A stretch of DNA of 10,755 nucleotides from Bacillota bacterium (GTDB lineage Bacteria; Bacillota; Bacilli; Alicyclobacillales; Alicyclobacillaceae): assembly GCA_021816665.1 (NCBI GenBank), contig JAKAXI010000039.1, forward strand, positions 1 to 10,755, read 5' to 3'. The notes below the pieces were generated by a model that had not been told where the DNA came from, ran no database searches, and was given only the letters and a program-made list of their open reading frames with translations. Below are positions 1-7,615 of this stretch, piece after piece (within the stretch, counting starts at the first letter, position 1; each line of letters starts with the position of its first letter). The position numbers and the translations under genes were made by a program.

Positions 1-18
1 ATCAGTTAGCGATTTCAA
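1..18 (-). CDS. yidC: Probable start of yidC (membrane protein insertase), cut by window edge
   Basis: Only six codons are visible: a TTG start then Lys-Ser-Leu-Thr-Asp, running out of the window at position 1. An AGGAGGT Shine-Dalgarno (25-31, minus strand) overlaps the yidD stop codon and lies 6 nt from this TTG. A second in-frame TTG at 19-21 is closer. The name comes from context only: in many Bacillota the order is rpmH-rnpA-yidD-yidC, where YidC/OxaA is the membrane insertase that YidD is thought to assist. Six residues cannot confirm the family. Codons 2-6 lie inside an inverted repeat with yidD, which could be regulatory or could be an assembly artefact at a sequence end. Confidence 0.45.
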
Positions 19-29
19 CAATATACCTC

Positions 30-257
30 CTACCGCTCGGTGGGTACGGGATCGAACCCGCCGTGGTGCCACGGACCGCACTTGAGCAACCGCTTCGTTG
101 TAAGCCACCCGCCGTGGAGCACGCCAAACCGGCTCACAGCCTCAACCGCGTACTGTGAACAAGTCGGAACAAACCGACAGCGCGGTGGAAACATCGGTGA
201 AATCGCTAACTGATAAAACCGAATCAGCAAGAGGACCAGACGTTTCAAGTTATTCAT
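30..257 (-). CDS. yidD: YidD, membrane protein insertion efficiency factor
   Basis: A 75-residue protein of normal length for YidD (DUF37), a small membrane-associated protein that helps YidC/Sec-dependent insertion of inner-membrane proteins. The N-terminus is hydrophobic with basic residues (residues 5-20, [11 protein letters not shown]). The family core follows: [17 protein letters not shown] (24-40), [17 protein letters not shown] (49-67) and the terminal FDPVP. Cysteines 27, 33 and 60 are at the usual conserved sites. The ATG lies 15 nt after the rnpA stop, with a GGTG about 10 nt upstream as a modest Shine-Dalgarno, so it is probably cotranscribed and translationally coupled with rnpA. 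Its stop codon overlaps the Shine-Dalgarno of the next gene, probably yidC. Family assignment is firm; the mechanism is known only in outline. Confidence 0.95.
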   Translation of the reverse strand: MNNLKRLVLLLIRFYQLAISPMFPPRCRFVPTCSQYAVEAVSRFGVLHGGWLTTKRLLKCGPWHHGGFDPVPTER

Positions 258-272
258 CCCCCAACTTCACCA

Positions 273-611
273 TCATACCATGAACTGTCCTTTGCGCAGT
301 AATCTAACCACGTCTTCATTTAAGTCAGCAAAAGACGATCCAGCCGCGGCTGGACGGCACACAAACACGAAGTCAACAGAGTGCTCCGCCAATATATCCT
401 GATACTGCGCGAGGCACGCGCGCAACTGACGTTTCAAACGATTGCGGACTACGGCGTTGCCGACTTTCTTGCTGACAGAAAAGCCAACTCGAAAGTCACC
501 CTCTCGTTTTTGCCACCAATAAAGGACTAGCCGGCCCGTCGCCTTCGACCGCCCGCGCGCGAACACTCTCCGAAATTCGCGGTTCAACTTCAACCGATGT
601 TCAGCGCGCAC
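273..611 (-). CDS. rnpA: RNase P protein component
   Basis: The basic protein subunit of ribonuclease P, which binds the catalytic RNA and the 5' leader of pre-tRNAs during leader removal. From the chosen GTG start it is 112 residues, close to the usual 110-120. Family features are RLKLNREFRRVF (6-17), FSVSKKVGNAVVRNRLKR (44-61) containing the RNR signature at 56-58, and the C-terminal LLRKG. The reading frame stays open upstream to an ATG at 707. That start would add 32 atypical residues and begin inside the terminator-like hairpin after rpmH. The GTG at 609-611 has a strong GGAGGAG 8 nt upstream and aligns with the Bacillus RnpA N-terminus, so I place the start there. It lies between rpmH and yidD in the same operon. 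Confidence 0.95.
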   Translation of the reverse strand: MRAEHRLKLNREFRRVFARGRSKATGRLVLYWWQKREGDFRVGFSVSKKVGNAVVRNRLKRQLRACLAQYQDILAEHSVDFVFVCRPAAAGSSFADLNEDVVRLLRKGQFMV

Positions 612-688
612 AGCACAAGCTCCTCCCTCTACTCCCAATTCGACCTGAGGCCTCATCAGGATACTGAAGTCGACGGGAATCGACCCAT

Positions 689-719
689 AAAAATCAAAAA
701 AGGCCACCGAAGCGGCCTT
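689..719 (-). terminator. UUCG-tetraloop intrinsic terminator/attenuator between rpmH and rnpA
   Basis: Read on the minus strand, AAGGCCGC, loop TTCG, then GTGGCCTT form an 8-bp stem (one G-U pair) closed as C(UUCG)G, an exceptionally stable tetraloop. Two T-runs follow (TTTTTT, GA, TTTTT). The first two stem bases are part of the rpmH stop codon. It looks like a complete rho-independent terminator, yet rnpA has no obvious promoter in the 106-nt gap. I infer partial termination that keeps rnpA and the genes below it less expressed than L34. Confidence 0.8.
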
Positions 720-852
720 ATGCGGTAAGAACCTTTCTCCCTCTGCGGCGACGGGCAGCGATCACCCTGCGACCGTTCTTCGTCAACATCCGCTTACGAA
801 ATCCATGTACCTTTTTACGCTTGCGTGTATTTGGGTTGTAGGTCGGCTTCAA
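718..852 (-). CDS. rpmH: 50S ribosomal protein L34
   Basis: A 44-residue, extremely basic protein matching L34 of the large ribosomal subunit along its whole length. It reads [20 protein letters not shown] near the N-terminus, [19 protein letters not shown] in the middle, and ends LTA. The start is TTG at 850-852, the initiation site expected for L34, and there is no in-frame ATG before the conserved KPTYNPN. An AAGGGGGTG Shine-Dalgarno lies 8 nt upstream. L34 is nearly always the first gene leftward of dnaA and the origin in Bacillota. Here it is transcribed away from oriC from a consensus promoter about 37 nt upstream, with a stable terminator-like hairpin immediately after it. Confidence 0.97.
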   Translation of the reverse strand: MKPTYNPNTRKRKKVHGFRKRMLTKNGRRVIAARRRRGRKVLTA

Positions 853-895
853 ATTGCGCCACCCCCTTTTACCTTATGGGCAGAAACTGCTCATC

Positions 896-925
896 ATTAT
901 AGGCACCGCTTCAGTTATTTGTCAA
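896..925 (-). promoter_or_regulatory. Consensus sigma-A promoter of rpmH operon
   Basis: On the minus strand a perfect -35 TTGACA (920-925) and a perfect -10 TATAAT (896-901) are separated by 18 bp. The start point should fall near 889, giving a leader of about 37 nt before the rpmH TTG, with the Shine-Dalgarno inside it. It is the strongest promoter seen in the window, as fits a ribosomal protein gene. A DnaA-box-like TCATCCACA (937-945) sits 11 bp upstream of the -35. Confidence 0.85.
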
Positions 926-1014
926 GCAAATTCATGTCATCCACACCTTGTCCCATGTTTCCACGTGGCTGTGGAGGAACAATGCGTACATTTGTGGATA
1001 AACCCCAAAATGCA

Positions 1015-1044
1015 TTGCTCCGTCCTCTTCCAATTTGGTATCAT
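1015..1044 (+). promoter_or_regulatory. Candidate dnaA promoter
   Basis: TTGCTC (1015-1020) and TATCAT (1039-1044) are separated by 18 bp and point at dnaA. The -10 differs from consensus at one base, but the -35 is weak. The start point would be about 250 nt before the dnaA ATG, and the transcript would run through the DnaA boxes, in line with autorepression. No clearly better promoter is visible closer to the gene, so this is tentative. Confidence 0.3.
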
Positions 1045-1084
1045 AGAGTTCGCCACATTACGCACAGCTCTGTATAACACTTAG

Positions 1085-1117
1085 TTATCCACAGAATTAT
1101 GCACAGGTTGTGGATAA
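1085..1117. promoter_or_regulatory. Core triple DnaA-box array with 12-bp period
   Basis: Three exact DnaA boxes start at 1085, 1097 and 1109, each 9-bp box followed by a 3-bp spacer. The first two are direct repeats and the third is inverted. The last two form a dyad of 12-bp arms (1094-1105 and 1109-1120) with a 3-bp centre and one mismatch. The tight phasing suggests cooperative DnaA binding. Confidence 0.85.
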
Positions 1118-1200
1118 TTCTATCCACCGTTGCTGTGGTTATCTCCAACTGATATGGGGACTTACTTACTCCATCCGCCGACTGGCGTCCAATGGGCACC

Positions 1201-1239
1201 TGTCGACTTTCATTCGACATCTTTCTGCCTGTTTCGACG
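1201..1239. promoter_or_regulatory. Possible Spo0A (0A) boxes upstream of dnaA
   Basis: TTCGACA at 1213-1219 is an exact reverse copy of the 0A box TGTCGAA. One-mismatch copies are TGTCGAC at 1201-1207 and TTCGACG at 1233-1239. In B. subtilis Spo0A binds 0A boxes in the origin region to restrain replication during sporulation. The motif is short and TCGA is common here, so chance is a real alternative. Confidence 0.3.
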
Positions 1240-1299
1240 TTTATTTGCAACACATGCACTCATCCGCTCGTAATTTTTCGTAGTTCTTTGGGGGTAATC

Positions 1300-2754
1300 A
1301 TGAGCATGAGCACTGCGTTCGATCCCACGTTTTTTGACTCGCTTTGGGGGAAGGTACTGGAAACTATCCGCGAACGAATGAATCCACGAACATTTGAAAC
1401 TTGGTTTGGCGGAACGCGCGTTGTCGATTTTACTGAAACCGACCAAATATTAACCGTATTCGTGCCTACATCGTTCACAAAGAACTGGATCGCCGAAAAC
1501 TACCGTGAAACCATCTCGCACCTGTGCACATCGTATACAGGTGAGCCTTATCGTGTTCGTTTCATTTCACCAGGCGACAAGGATGACCGGACAGACGACG
1601 AACCTCCGGTGACAGGTACCGGGCATGTTCCAACTACGGCAGTTCGACACACCGGTGTGTTGGATACCATCGCCTCTCCCATCTCAGCTACGGCTACTGC
1701 AGAAGCTGTCGACACGGAGTTTCCTGCACAAACCTTTAACCCGCGTTACACCTTTTCCAACTTTGTCATTGGCGCAAGTAATCGCTTTGCACACGCTGCC
1801 TGCCTTGCAGTTGCTGAGGCACCTGCGAAATCATATAATCCTTTGTTCATCTATGGCGGCGTAGGTCTCGGCAAGACGCACCTCATGCACGCCATCAGCC
1901 ATTTGATTCTCGAGCGAAGCCCTCGTCTAAATGTGATGTATTTGTCCTGCGAACAATTCACGAACGACTTCATCACATCTCTGCGCAACAACACTAGCAA
2001 TGAGTTTCGTCGTCGCTATCGCTCCATTGACGTTTTACTGGTTGATGATATTCAGTTCTTGGCTAAGAAGGAGTCAACTCAGGAAGAGTTTTTTCATACA
2101 TTTAATGCCCTCCACAATGAAGGCAAACAGATTGTCCTATCTAGCGACCGACCGCCGCGCGAGATCCCAACGCTCGAAGACCGGTTGCGCTCTCGCTTTG
2201 AGTGGGGACTCATCACCGATATCCAGCCACCTGATCTTGAGACGCGCGTTGCGATTCTCCAACGCAAGGCAAAATCCGATCGGTTTCAAGTGCCCGAAGA
2301 CGTCACTTTTTATATTGCAAACCAAATTGACACCAACATCCGTGAACTCGAAGGAGCTCTTATTCGAGTGGTGGCCTATTCTTCGCTGGTCAACCGCGAC
2401 ATCGATGTCGACCTCGCAAAAGAGGCCTTGAAGCACATTATTTCTCCAAGCCAGCCAAAGGTGATTACGCCGCAGCGCATTCAGAAGGTGATCGGAGACC
2501 ACTTTGGTCTGCGCATGGAAGACATGAAGGCAAAAAATCGCTCGAAAAACGTCGCATTTCCGCGTCAGATTGCGATGTACCTAGTGCGCGAGTTGACCGA
2601 TTTATCACTGCCGCGCATTGGCGCCGAGTTTGGCGGACGCGATCACACAACCGTACTGCATGCCTGTGAAAAAGTCTCAGCTGAGCTTGAGAAAGACCCA
2701 CAGTTGCAAGATACCGTTAATCGCCTGTCCGAAGCCATCCGAACGCTCCACTGA
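1300..2754 (+). CDS. dnaA: Chromosomal replication initiator DnaA
   Basis: An AAA+ ATPase that binds DnaA boxes in oriC, forms a filament when ATP-bound, melts the duplex and loads the replicative helicase. From the chosen ATG it is 484 residues. Domain I (about 7-90) contains LW and the TFETWF segment. A variable linker (about 92-147) follows, rich in Thr, Ala and Pro and longer than in B. subtilis (446 aa in total). The AAA+ core begins at [12 protein letters not shown], with Walker [10 protein letters not shown] (186-194), Walker B LLVDD (246-250), [12 protein letters not shown] (293-304) and the sensor II region [11 protein letters not shown] (346-356). The helix-turn-helix DNA-binding domain carries the signature GGRDHTTV (445-452). 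The ATG at 1300 lies 5 nt after GGGGG; an ATG at 1306 is the alternative. The frame is open back to 1192, but no family homology is seen there. Nearby boxes suggest autoregulation. Confidence 0.97.
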   Translation: MSMSTAFDPTFFDSLWGKVLETIRERMNPRTFETWFGGTRVVDFTETDQILTVFVPTSFTKNWIAENYRETISHLCTSYTGEPYRVRFISPGDKDDRTDDEPPVTGTGHVPTTAVRHTGVLDTIASPISATATAEAVDTEFPAQTFNPRYTFSNFVIGASNRFAHAACLAVAEAPAKSYNPLFIYGGVGLGKTHLMHAISHLILERSPRLNVMYLSCEQFTNDFITSLRNNTSNEFRRRYRSIDVLLVDDIQFLAKKESTQEEFFHTFNALHNEGKQIVLSSDRPPREIPTLEDRLRSRFEWGLITDIQPPDLETRVAILQRKAKSDRFQVPEDVTFYIANQIDTNIRELEGALIRVVAYSSLVNRDIDVDLAKEALKHIISPSQPKVITPQRIQKVIGDHFGLRMEDMKAKNRSKNVAFPRQIAMYLVRELTDLSLPRIGAEFGGRDHTTVLHACEKVSAELEKDPQLQDTVNRLSEAIRTLH

Positions 2755-2784
2755 GACAAGGTCAATTCTGTTCGCGGACCGAGA

Positions 2785-2970
2785 TTGAGCAATACCGGCG
2801 ACTTTACACAGAGCCTGTGGACAATGTCATACGCGGAAAAACTACTTATTCACAACATCTTCACAGCCATACAACACGGTAAAACGCGCTCTTTCGCGAA
2901 ACACGCAGGTTATTCACAGGACGCACAGGCCCTAGTACTTGCACTGCTGGATTTTTACGATCCATTCTAA
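2785..2970 (+). CDS. Doubtful small ORF inside the downstream origin half
   Basis: An open frame of 61 codons from TTG, or 48 from the ATG at 2824, ends at TAA. I recognise no family. The predicted peptide is helix-prone, with alternating hydrophobic residues (SYAEKLLIHNIFTAIQ, then AQALVLALLDFYDPF). Neither start has a good Shine-Dalgarno, third-position GC is about 50%, and the frame covers three DnaA boxes and the likely unwinding region, which by themselves constrain the sequence. An accidental open frame is more likely than a gene. Confidence 0.18.
   Translation: MSNTGDFTQSLWTMSYAEKLLIHNIFTAIQHGKTRSFAKHAGYSQDAQALVLALLDFYDPF
2816..2918. other. oriC: oriC, downstream DnaA-box cluster (dnaA-dnaN gap)
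   Basis: Two exact TTATTCACA boxes (TTATNCACA consensus) lie on the plus strand at 2846-2854 and 2910-2918. A one-mismatch inverted box, TGTGGACAA, is at 2816-2824, and CTTTACACA (2802-2810, two mismatches) is weaker. In B. subtilis the equivalent interval holds the DnaA boxes next to the unwinding element where the helicase is loaded. I infer the same role here. Confidence 0.8.
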
Positions 2971-2992
2971 TACTTATACCAACCCGAAAAAC
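2932..2992. other. Candidate DNA-unwinding element with DnaA-trio-like triplets
   Basis: Right of the last DnaA box, the plus strand has CTA-GTA-CTT at 2932-2940, 13 nt after the box, and CTA-ATA-CTT-ATA at 2967-2978. The opposite strand of such triplets carries the middle A of the DnaA-trio motif. The stretch 2951-2992 is relatively AT-rich and lies just before dnaN, where the B. subtilis unwinding element lies. The triplets are degenerate and the AT-richness is modest, so the exact limits are a guess. Confidence 0.4.
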
Positions 2993-3054
2993 AAACATGG
3001 CACCAGAGCCGAAACGATCTACGAAGCCGACTCGAGAAGGGAATGCTGAAAAAG

Positions 3055-4185
3055 ATGAAGTTTTCCATCAAACAAAGTACACTGCTCCAACTCAGTCAAA
3101 CTGTCTCACGTGCAGTTGCTGTTCGCAGTCCCAAGCCTGTGTTGACTGGCATTCTCTTAGAAGCAACGCCCACCACTTTAACGGCCACGGCGTACGACTT
3201 GGAACTCGGCATTCAGACCCACGTTATCGCTGACGAATCCACACGTCTCTCCGTAGAGCAACCGGGATCAATCGTCTTACCTGCGCGTTACCTATCCGAC
3301 GTCGTCCGGAAACTGCCCGCCGATGACGTTACAGTTACGATTCAGAACAATTACGTGGCGGAAATTCAGTCCGGACAAGCCCAGTTTCACCTGCACGGCA
3401 TTGACGCAGCGGAGTTCCCGACACTGCCCGTCTTCCACGGTGTCGATCCCGTTCAACTCGACAGCCACACATTGAAACGACTGATAGTTACTACAGCCTT
3501 TGCGGCTTCAAATTCAGAAGTCCGCCCTGTCCTCACAGGCATTCACTTCCAACTGCAAAGAGGCGAGCTCAACTGCACCGCGACAGACGCTTTGCGCCTT
3601 GCGACGAGGACTGTTCGCTTCAACGGAATGGATGACGACCTACAATGGAATATGATTTTACCAGGCAAATCACTTCTCGAATTGGCGAAAATTTTGCCCG
3701 ACGATGACTCTCCAATCTCGGTTCAACACAGCGATAGCCACAGCTTGTTCGTAGTTGGACCGACCCACTTCTACACGCGGCTCATCGACGGCAGTTATCC
3801 AGACACATCTCGCATCATCCCGACGCACTTTCGTACGGAAGTCACTCTGCCGACGGATGAGCTTACCTCGTCTATCGATCGTGCAACGTTAATTGCCAGG
3901 GATCGAGACAACAATCAGGTGAGAATGGAGATCACGAACGGCTACATCACCATTTCTTCGAGTTCAGCAGAAGTCGGCAACGTGTCTGAGCAAGTTGGTG
4001 TGGAGGTGCAGTCCGGTGATCTGATGCAGATTGCCTTCAACGGTAAAAACGTTCTGGATGCACTCGATGCTATCTCCTCTGAGTCTGTCGTCGTCCGCTT
4101 TAACGGGGCGAATCAGCCGTTTATTCTTCAAGAACCTGGCGACGATACGGCTCTCCAACTGATCTCACCTGTGTTGACGCGCTGA
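3055..4185 (+). CDS. dnaN: DNA polymerase III beta sliding clamp
   Basis: The ring-shaped processivity clamp that tethers DNA polymerase III to DNA and docks MutS/MutL, ligase and other partners. It is 376 residues from the chosen ATG, against 378 in B. subtilis. Three clamp domains are evident: KPVLTGILLEA (27-37) in domain 1; RPVLTGIHFQ (157-166) and ATDALRLA (176-183) in domain 2; and LIDGSYPD (243-250), close to the partner-binding pocket. The C-terminus LQLISPVLTR fits the family. An ATG at 3043 would add four residues, but it sits only 1-2 nt after the AAGGG Shine-Dalgarno. The ATG at 3055 begins MKFSI, the usual family N-terminus, although its spacing of 13 nt is long. It probably shares transcription with dnaA and recF. 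Confidence 0.97.
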   Translation: MKFSIKQSTLLQLSQTVSRAVAVRSPKPVLTGILLEATPTTLTATAYDLELGIQTHVIADESTRLSVEQPGSIVLPARYLSDVVRKLPADDVTVTIQNNYVAEIQSGQAQFHLHGIDAAEFPTLPVFHGVDPVQLDSHTLKRLIVTTAFAASNSEVRPVLTGIHFQLQRGELNCTATDALRLATRTVRFNGMDDDLQWNMILPGKSLLELAKILPDDDSPISVQHSDSHSLFVVGPTHFYTRLIDGSYPDTSRIIPTHFRTEVTLPTDELTSSIDRATLIARDRDNNQVRMEITNGYITISSSSAEVGNVSEQVGVEVQSGDLMQIAFNGKNVLDALDAISSESVVVRFNGANQPFILQEPGDDTALQLISPVLTR

Positions 4186-4192
4186 CGCAGAG

Positions 4193-5311
4193 ATGATTCT
4201 GGAAGAGTTGACCCTCCGCCACTTTCGGAACTACGCCGAGCAGGACATTTCGTTCCTGCCCGGTGTCAATATTTTGCTTGGAGAAAACGCACAGGGGAAA
4301 ACCAATGTCGTCGAGGCGATTCACTGCTTGGCGGTGGGAAAGTCGCACCGCACAAACCGAGACAGTGACCTCGTCGCGTGGGGCGGGGACGAAGCCTCGA
4401 TCCGCGCTCGTGTGACTTCCAAGCACGCCACGCGCAGGGAACTACGGGTCGACTACCAGAAAGGCGGCAAGCGAGCGTTTGTCAACGGGGTTCCGCAAGC
4501 AAAGATGAGTGACTTCGTCGGTCATTTTCAAATTGTCTTGTTTGCACCAGAGGACTTACAGTTGGTGAAAGGAGCGCCGGCACTGCGGCGGCGGTTTCTG
4601 GACATGGAGTTAGCGCAGACGCAGCCGACGTACCTGTATCACTTGACTCGTTATGCCCGAGCTGTACAGCAGCGCAATGCACTACTCCGAGCTCCGCAGA
4701 CCGTCGATGACACAGTGCTTGACGCCCTCGACGAGCAGTTGGTCGGACACGGCGTGGAAGTCTATGCTCGGCGTGCACACTTTGTCGAACGGTTACGCGG
4801 CTATGCGCAAAGTGTGCATGCAGCCATTTCCGATGGCCGAGAAATGTTGGACATCCATTATGCTTGCAGTTTGCCGCTGAATGAAGAACAATGGAGAGAC
4901 CGGGCCGCGATCGCTATAGTTTTTCAGTCTGAGCTCGAGAAAAAGCGAGCGAGCGACGTGCGCCAGGGACACACCTCGGTCGGACCGCATCGTGACGACC
5001 TTTCACTCCTCATTGGCGGGCAACCGGTTCAGTCGTTTGCCAGTCAAGGTCAACAGCGGACGATTGCCCTGTCTCTTCGACTGGCTGAAATAGACTTTAT
5101 CTACGAAGAAGTCGGGGAATACCCAGTGCTTTTGCTTGACGACGTGTTGTCAGAGCTTGACGACGCTCGGCAAAAGAACCTCGTGTTGTCGATGAGCCAG
5201 AAGGTACAGACCGTTCTGACGACCACTAGCCTGTTTCACCTTGAACAGGAGCTGCATGTATCAGCCAAGTTGTTTTATGTCCAATCTGGTATAATACAGA
5301 TGGAGGATTAG
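4193..5311 (+). CDS. recF: DNA replication and repair protein RecF
   Basis: An SMC-like ABC ATPase that binds gapped or stalled-fork DNA and, with RecO and RecR, helps load RecA. It is 372 residues, as usual. The N-terminus LRHFRNY (8-14) is diagnostic. Walker A is GENAQGKT (30-37). The RecF motif SVGPHRDDL is at 262-270, the ABC signature region SFASQGQQRTIA at 281-292, and Walker B with the D-loop, PVLLLDDVLSELD, at 311-323. All ATP-site motifs are intact. The ATG follows the dnaN stop by only 7 nt with a weak Shine-Dalgarno, suggesting translational coupling to dnaN. The small S4-domain gene (yaaA/rlbA) that sits between dnaN and recF in B. subtilis is absent. The recF stop abuts the remB start. 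Confidence 0.97.
   Translation: MILEELTLRHFRNYAEQDISFLPGVNILLGENAQGKTNVVEAIHCLAVGKSHRTNRDSDLVAWGGDEASIRARVTSKHATRRELRVDYQKGGKRAFVNGVPQAKMSDFVGHFQIVLFAPEDLQLVKGAPALRRRFLDMELAQTQPTYLYHLTRYARAVQQRNALLRAPQTVDDTVLDALDEQLVGHGVEVYARRAHFVERLRGYAQSVHAAISDGREMLDIHYACSLPLNEEQWRDRAAIAIVFQSELEKKRASDVRQGHTSVGPHRDDLSLLIGGQPVQSFASQGQQRTIALSLRLAEIDFIYEEVGEYPVLLLDDVLSELDDARQKNLVLSMSQKVQTVLTTTSLFHLEQELHVSAKLFYVQSGIIQMED
5287..5295 (+). promoter_or_regulatory. Candidate extended -10 promoter before remB
   Basis: TGG followed by a perfect TATAAT lies within the last codons of recF, 17 nt before the remB ATG. There is no good -35 (the hexamer 17 bp upstream is AAGTTG), so it would depend on the extended -10. The start point near 5301-5302 falls right at the GGAGG, giving a very short leader. 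It may be chance. Confidence 0.3.
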
Positions 5312-7539
<2,228 letters not shown>

Positions 7540-7615
7540 GGTTTAGCTTCGGTCGTGGGGCTTGAGTGAAATCTGGCGCGCCGCCGCCGATTGAAACGGA
7601 CAGGAGTGAATCGGT

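Larger units (their letters stand above)
937..1142. other. oriC: oriC, upstream DnaA-box region
   Basis: This occupies most of the 447-bp gene-free interval between rpmH and dnaA. Matches to the DnaA box TTATNCACA are: TCATCCACA at 937-945 (+, one mismatch); TGTGGATAA at 993-1001 (perfect, minus); TTACGCACA at 1058-1066 (+, one mismatch); a one-mismatch box at 1069-1077 (minus); and TTATCCACA 1085-1093 (+), TTATGCACA 1097-1105 (+) and TGTGGATAA 1109-1117 (minus), all exact. Weaker two-mismatch copies follow to 1142. Together with the second cluster after dnaA this gives a bipartite origin like that of B. subtilis. The upstream boxes probably also let DnaA repress its own promoter. The remainder, 1143-1299, is the dnaA leader with possible Spo0A boxes and no RNA gene that I can see. 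Confidence 0.9.

Noticed and set aside
612..707. N-terminal extension of rnpA to an ATG at 707
   Set aside because: It would begin in the terminator hairpin and add 32 residues unlike RnpA; the GTG at 609-611 has a much better Shine-Dalgarno.
805..1084. Two plus-strand frames of 76-90 codons across the rpmH promoter and oriC
   Set aside because: They overlap rpmH antisense, its consensus promoter and DnaA boxes, and the translations look random.
1192..1299. Upstream extension of dnaA to 1192
   Set aside because: These 36 residues are Cys- and Phe-rich with no DnaA similarity; the ATG at 1300 has a G-rich Shine-Dalgarno.
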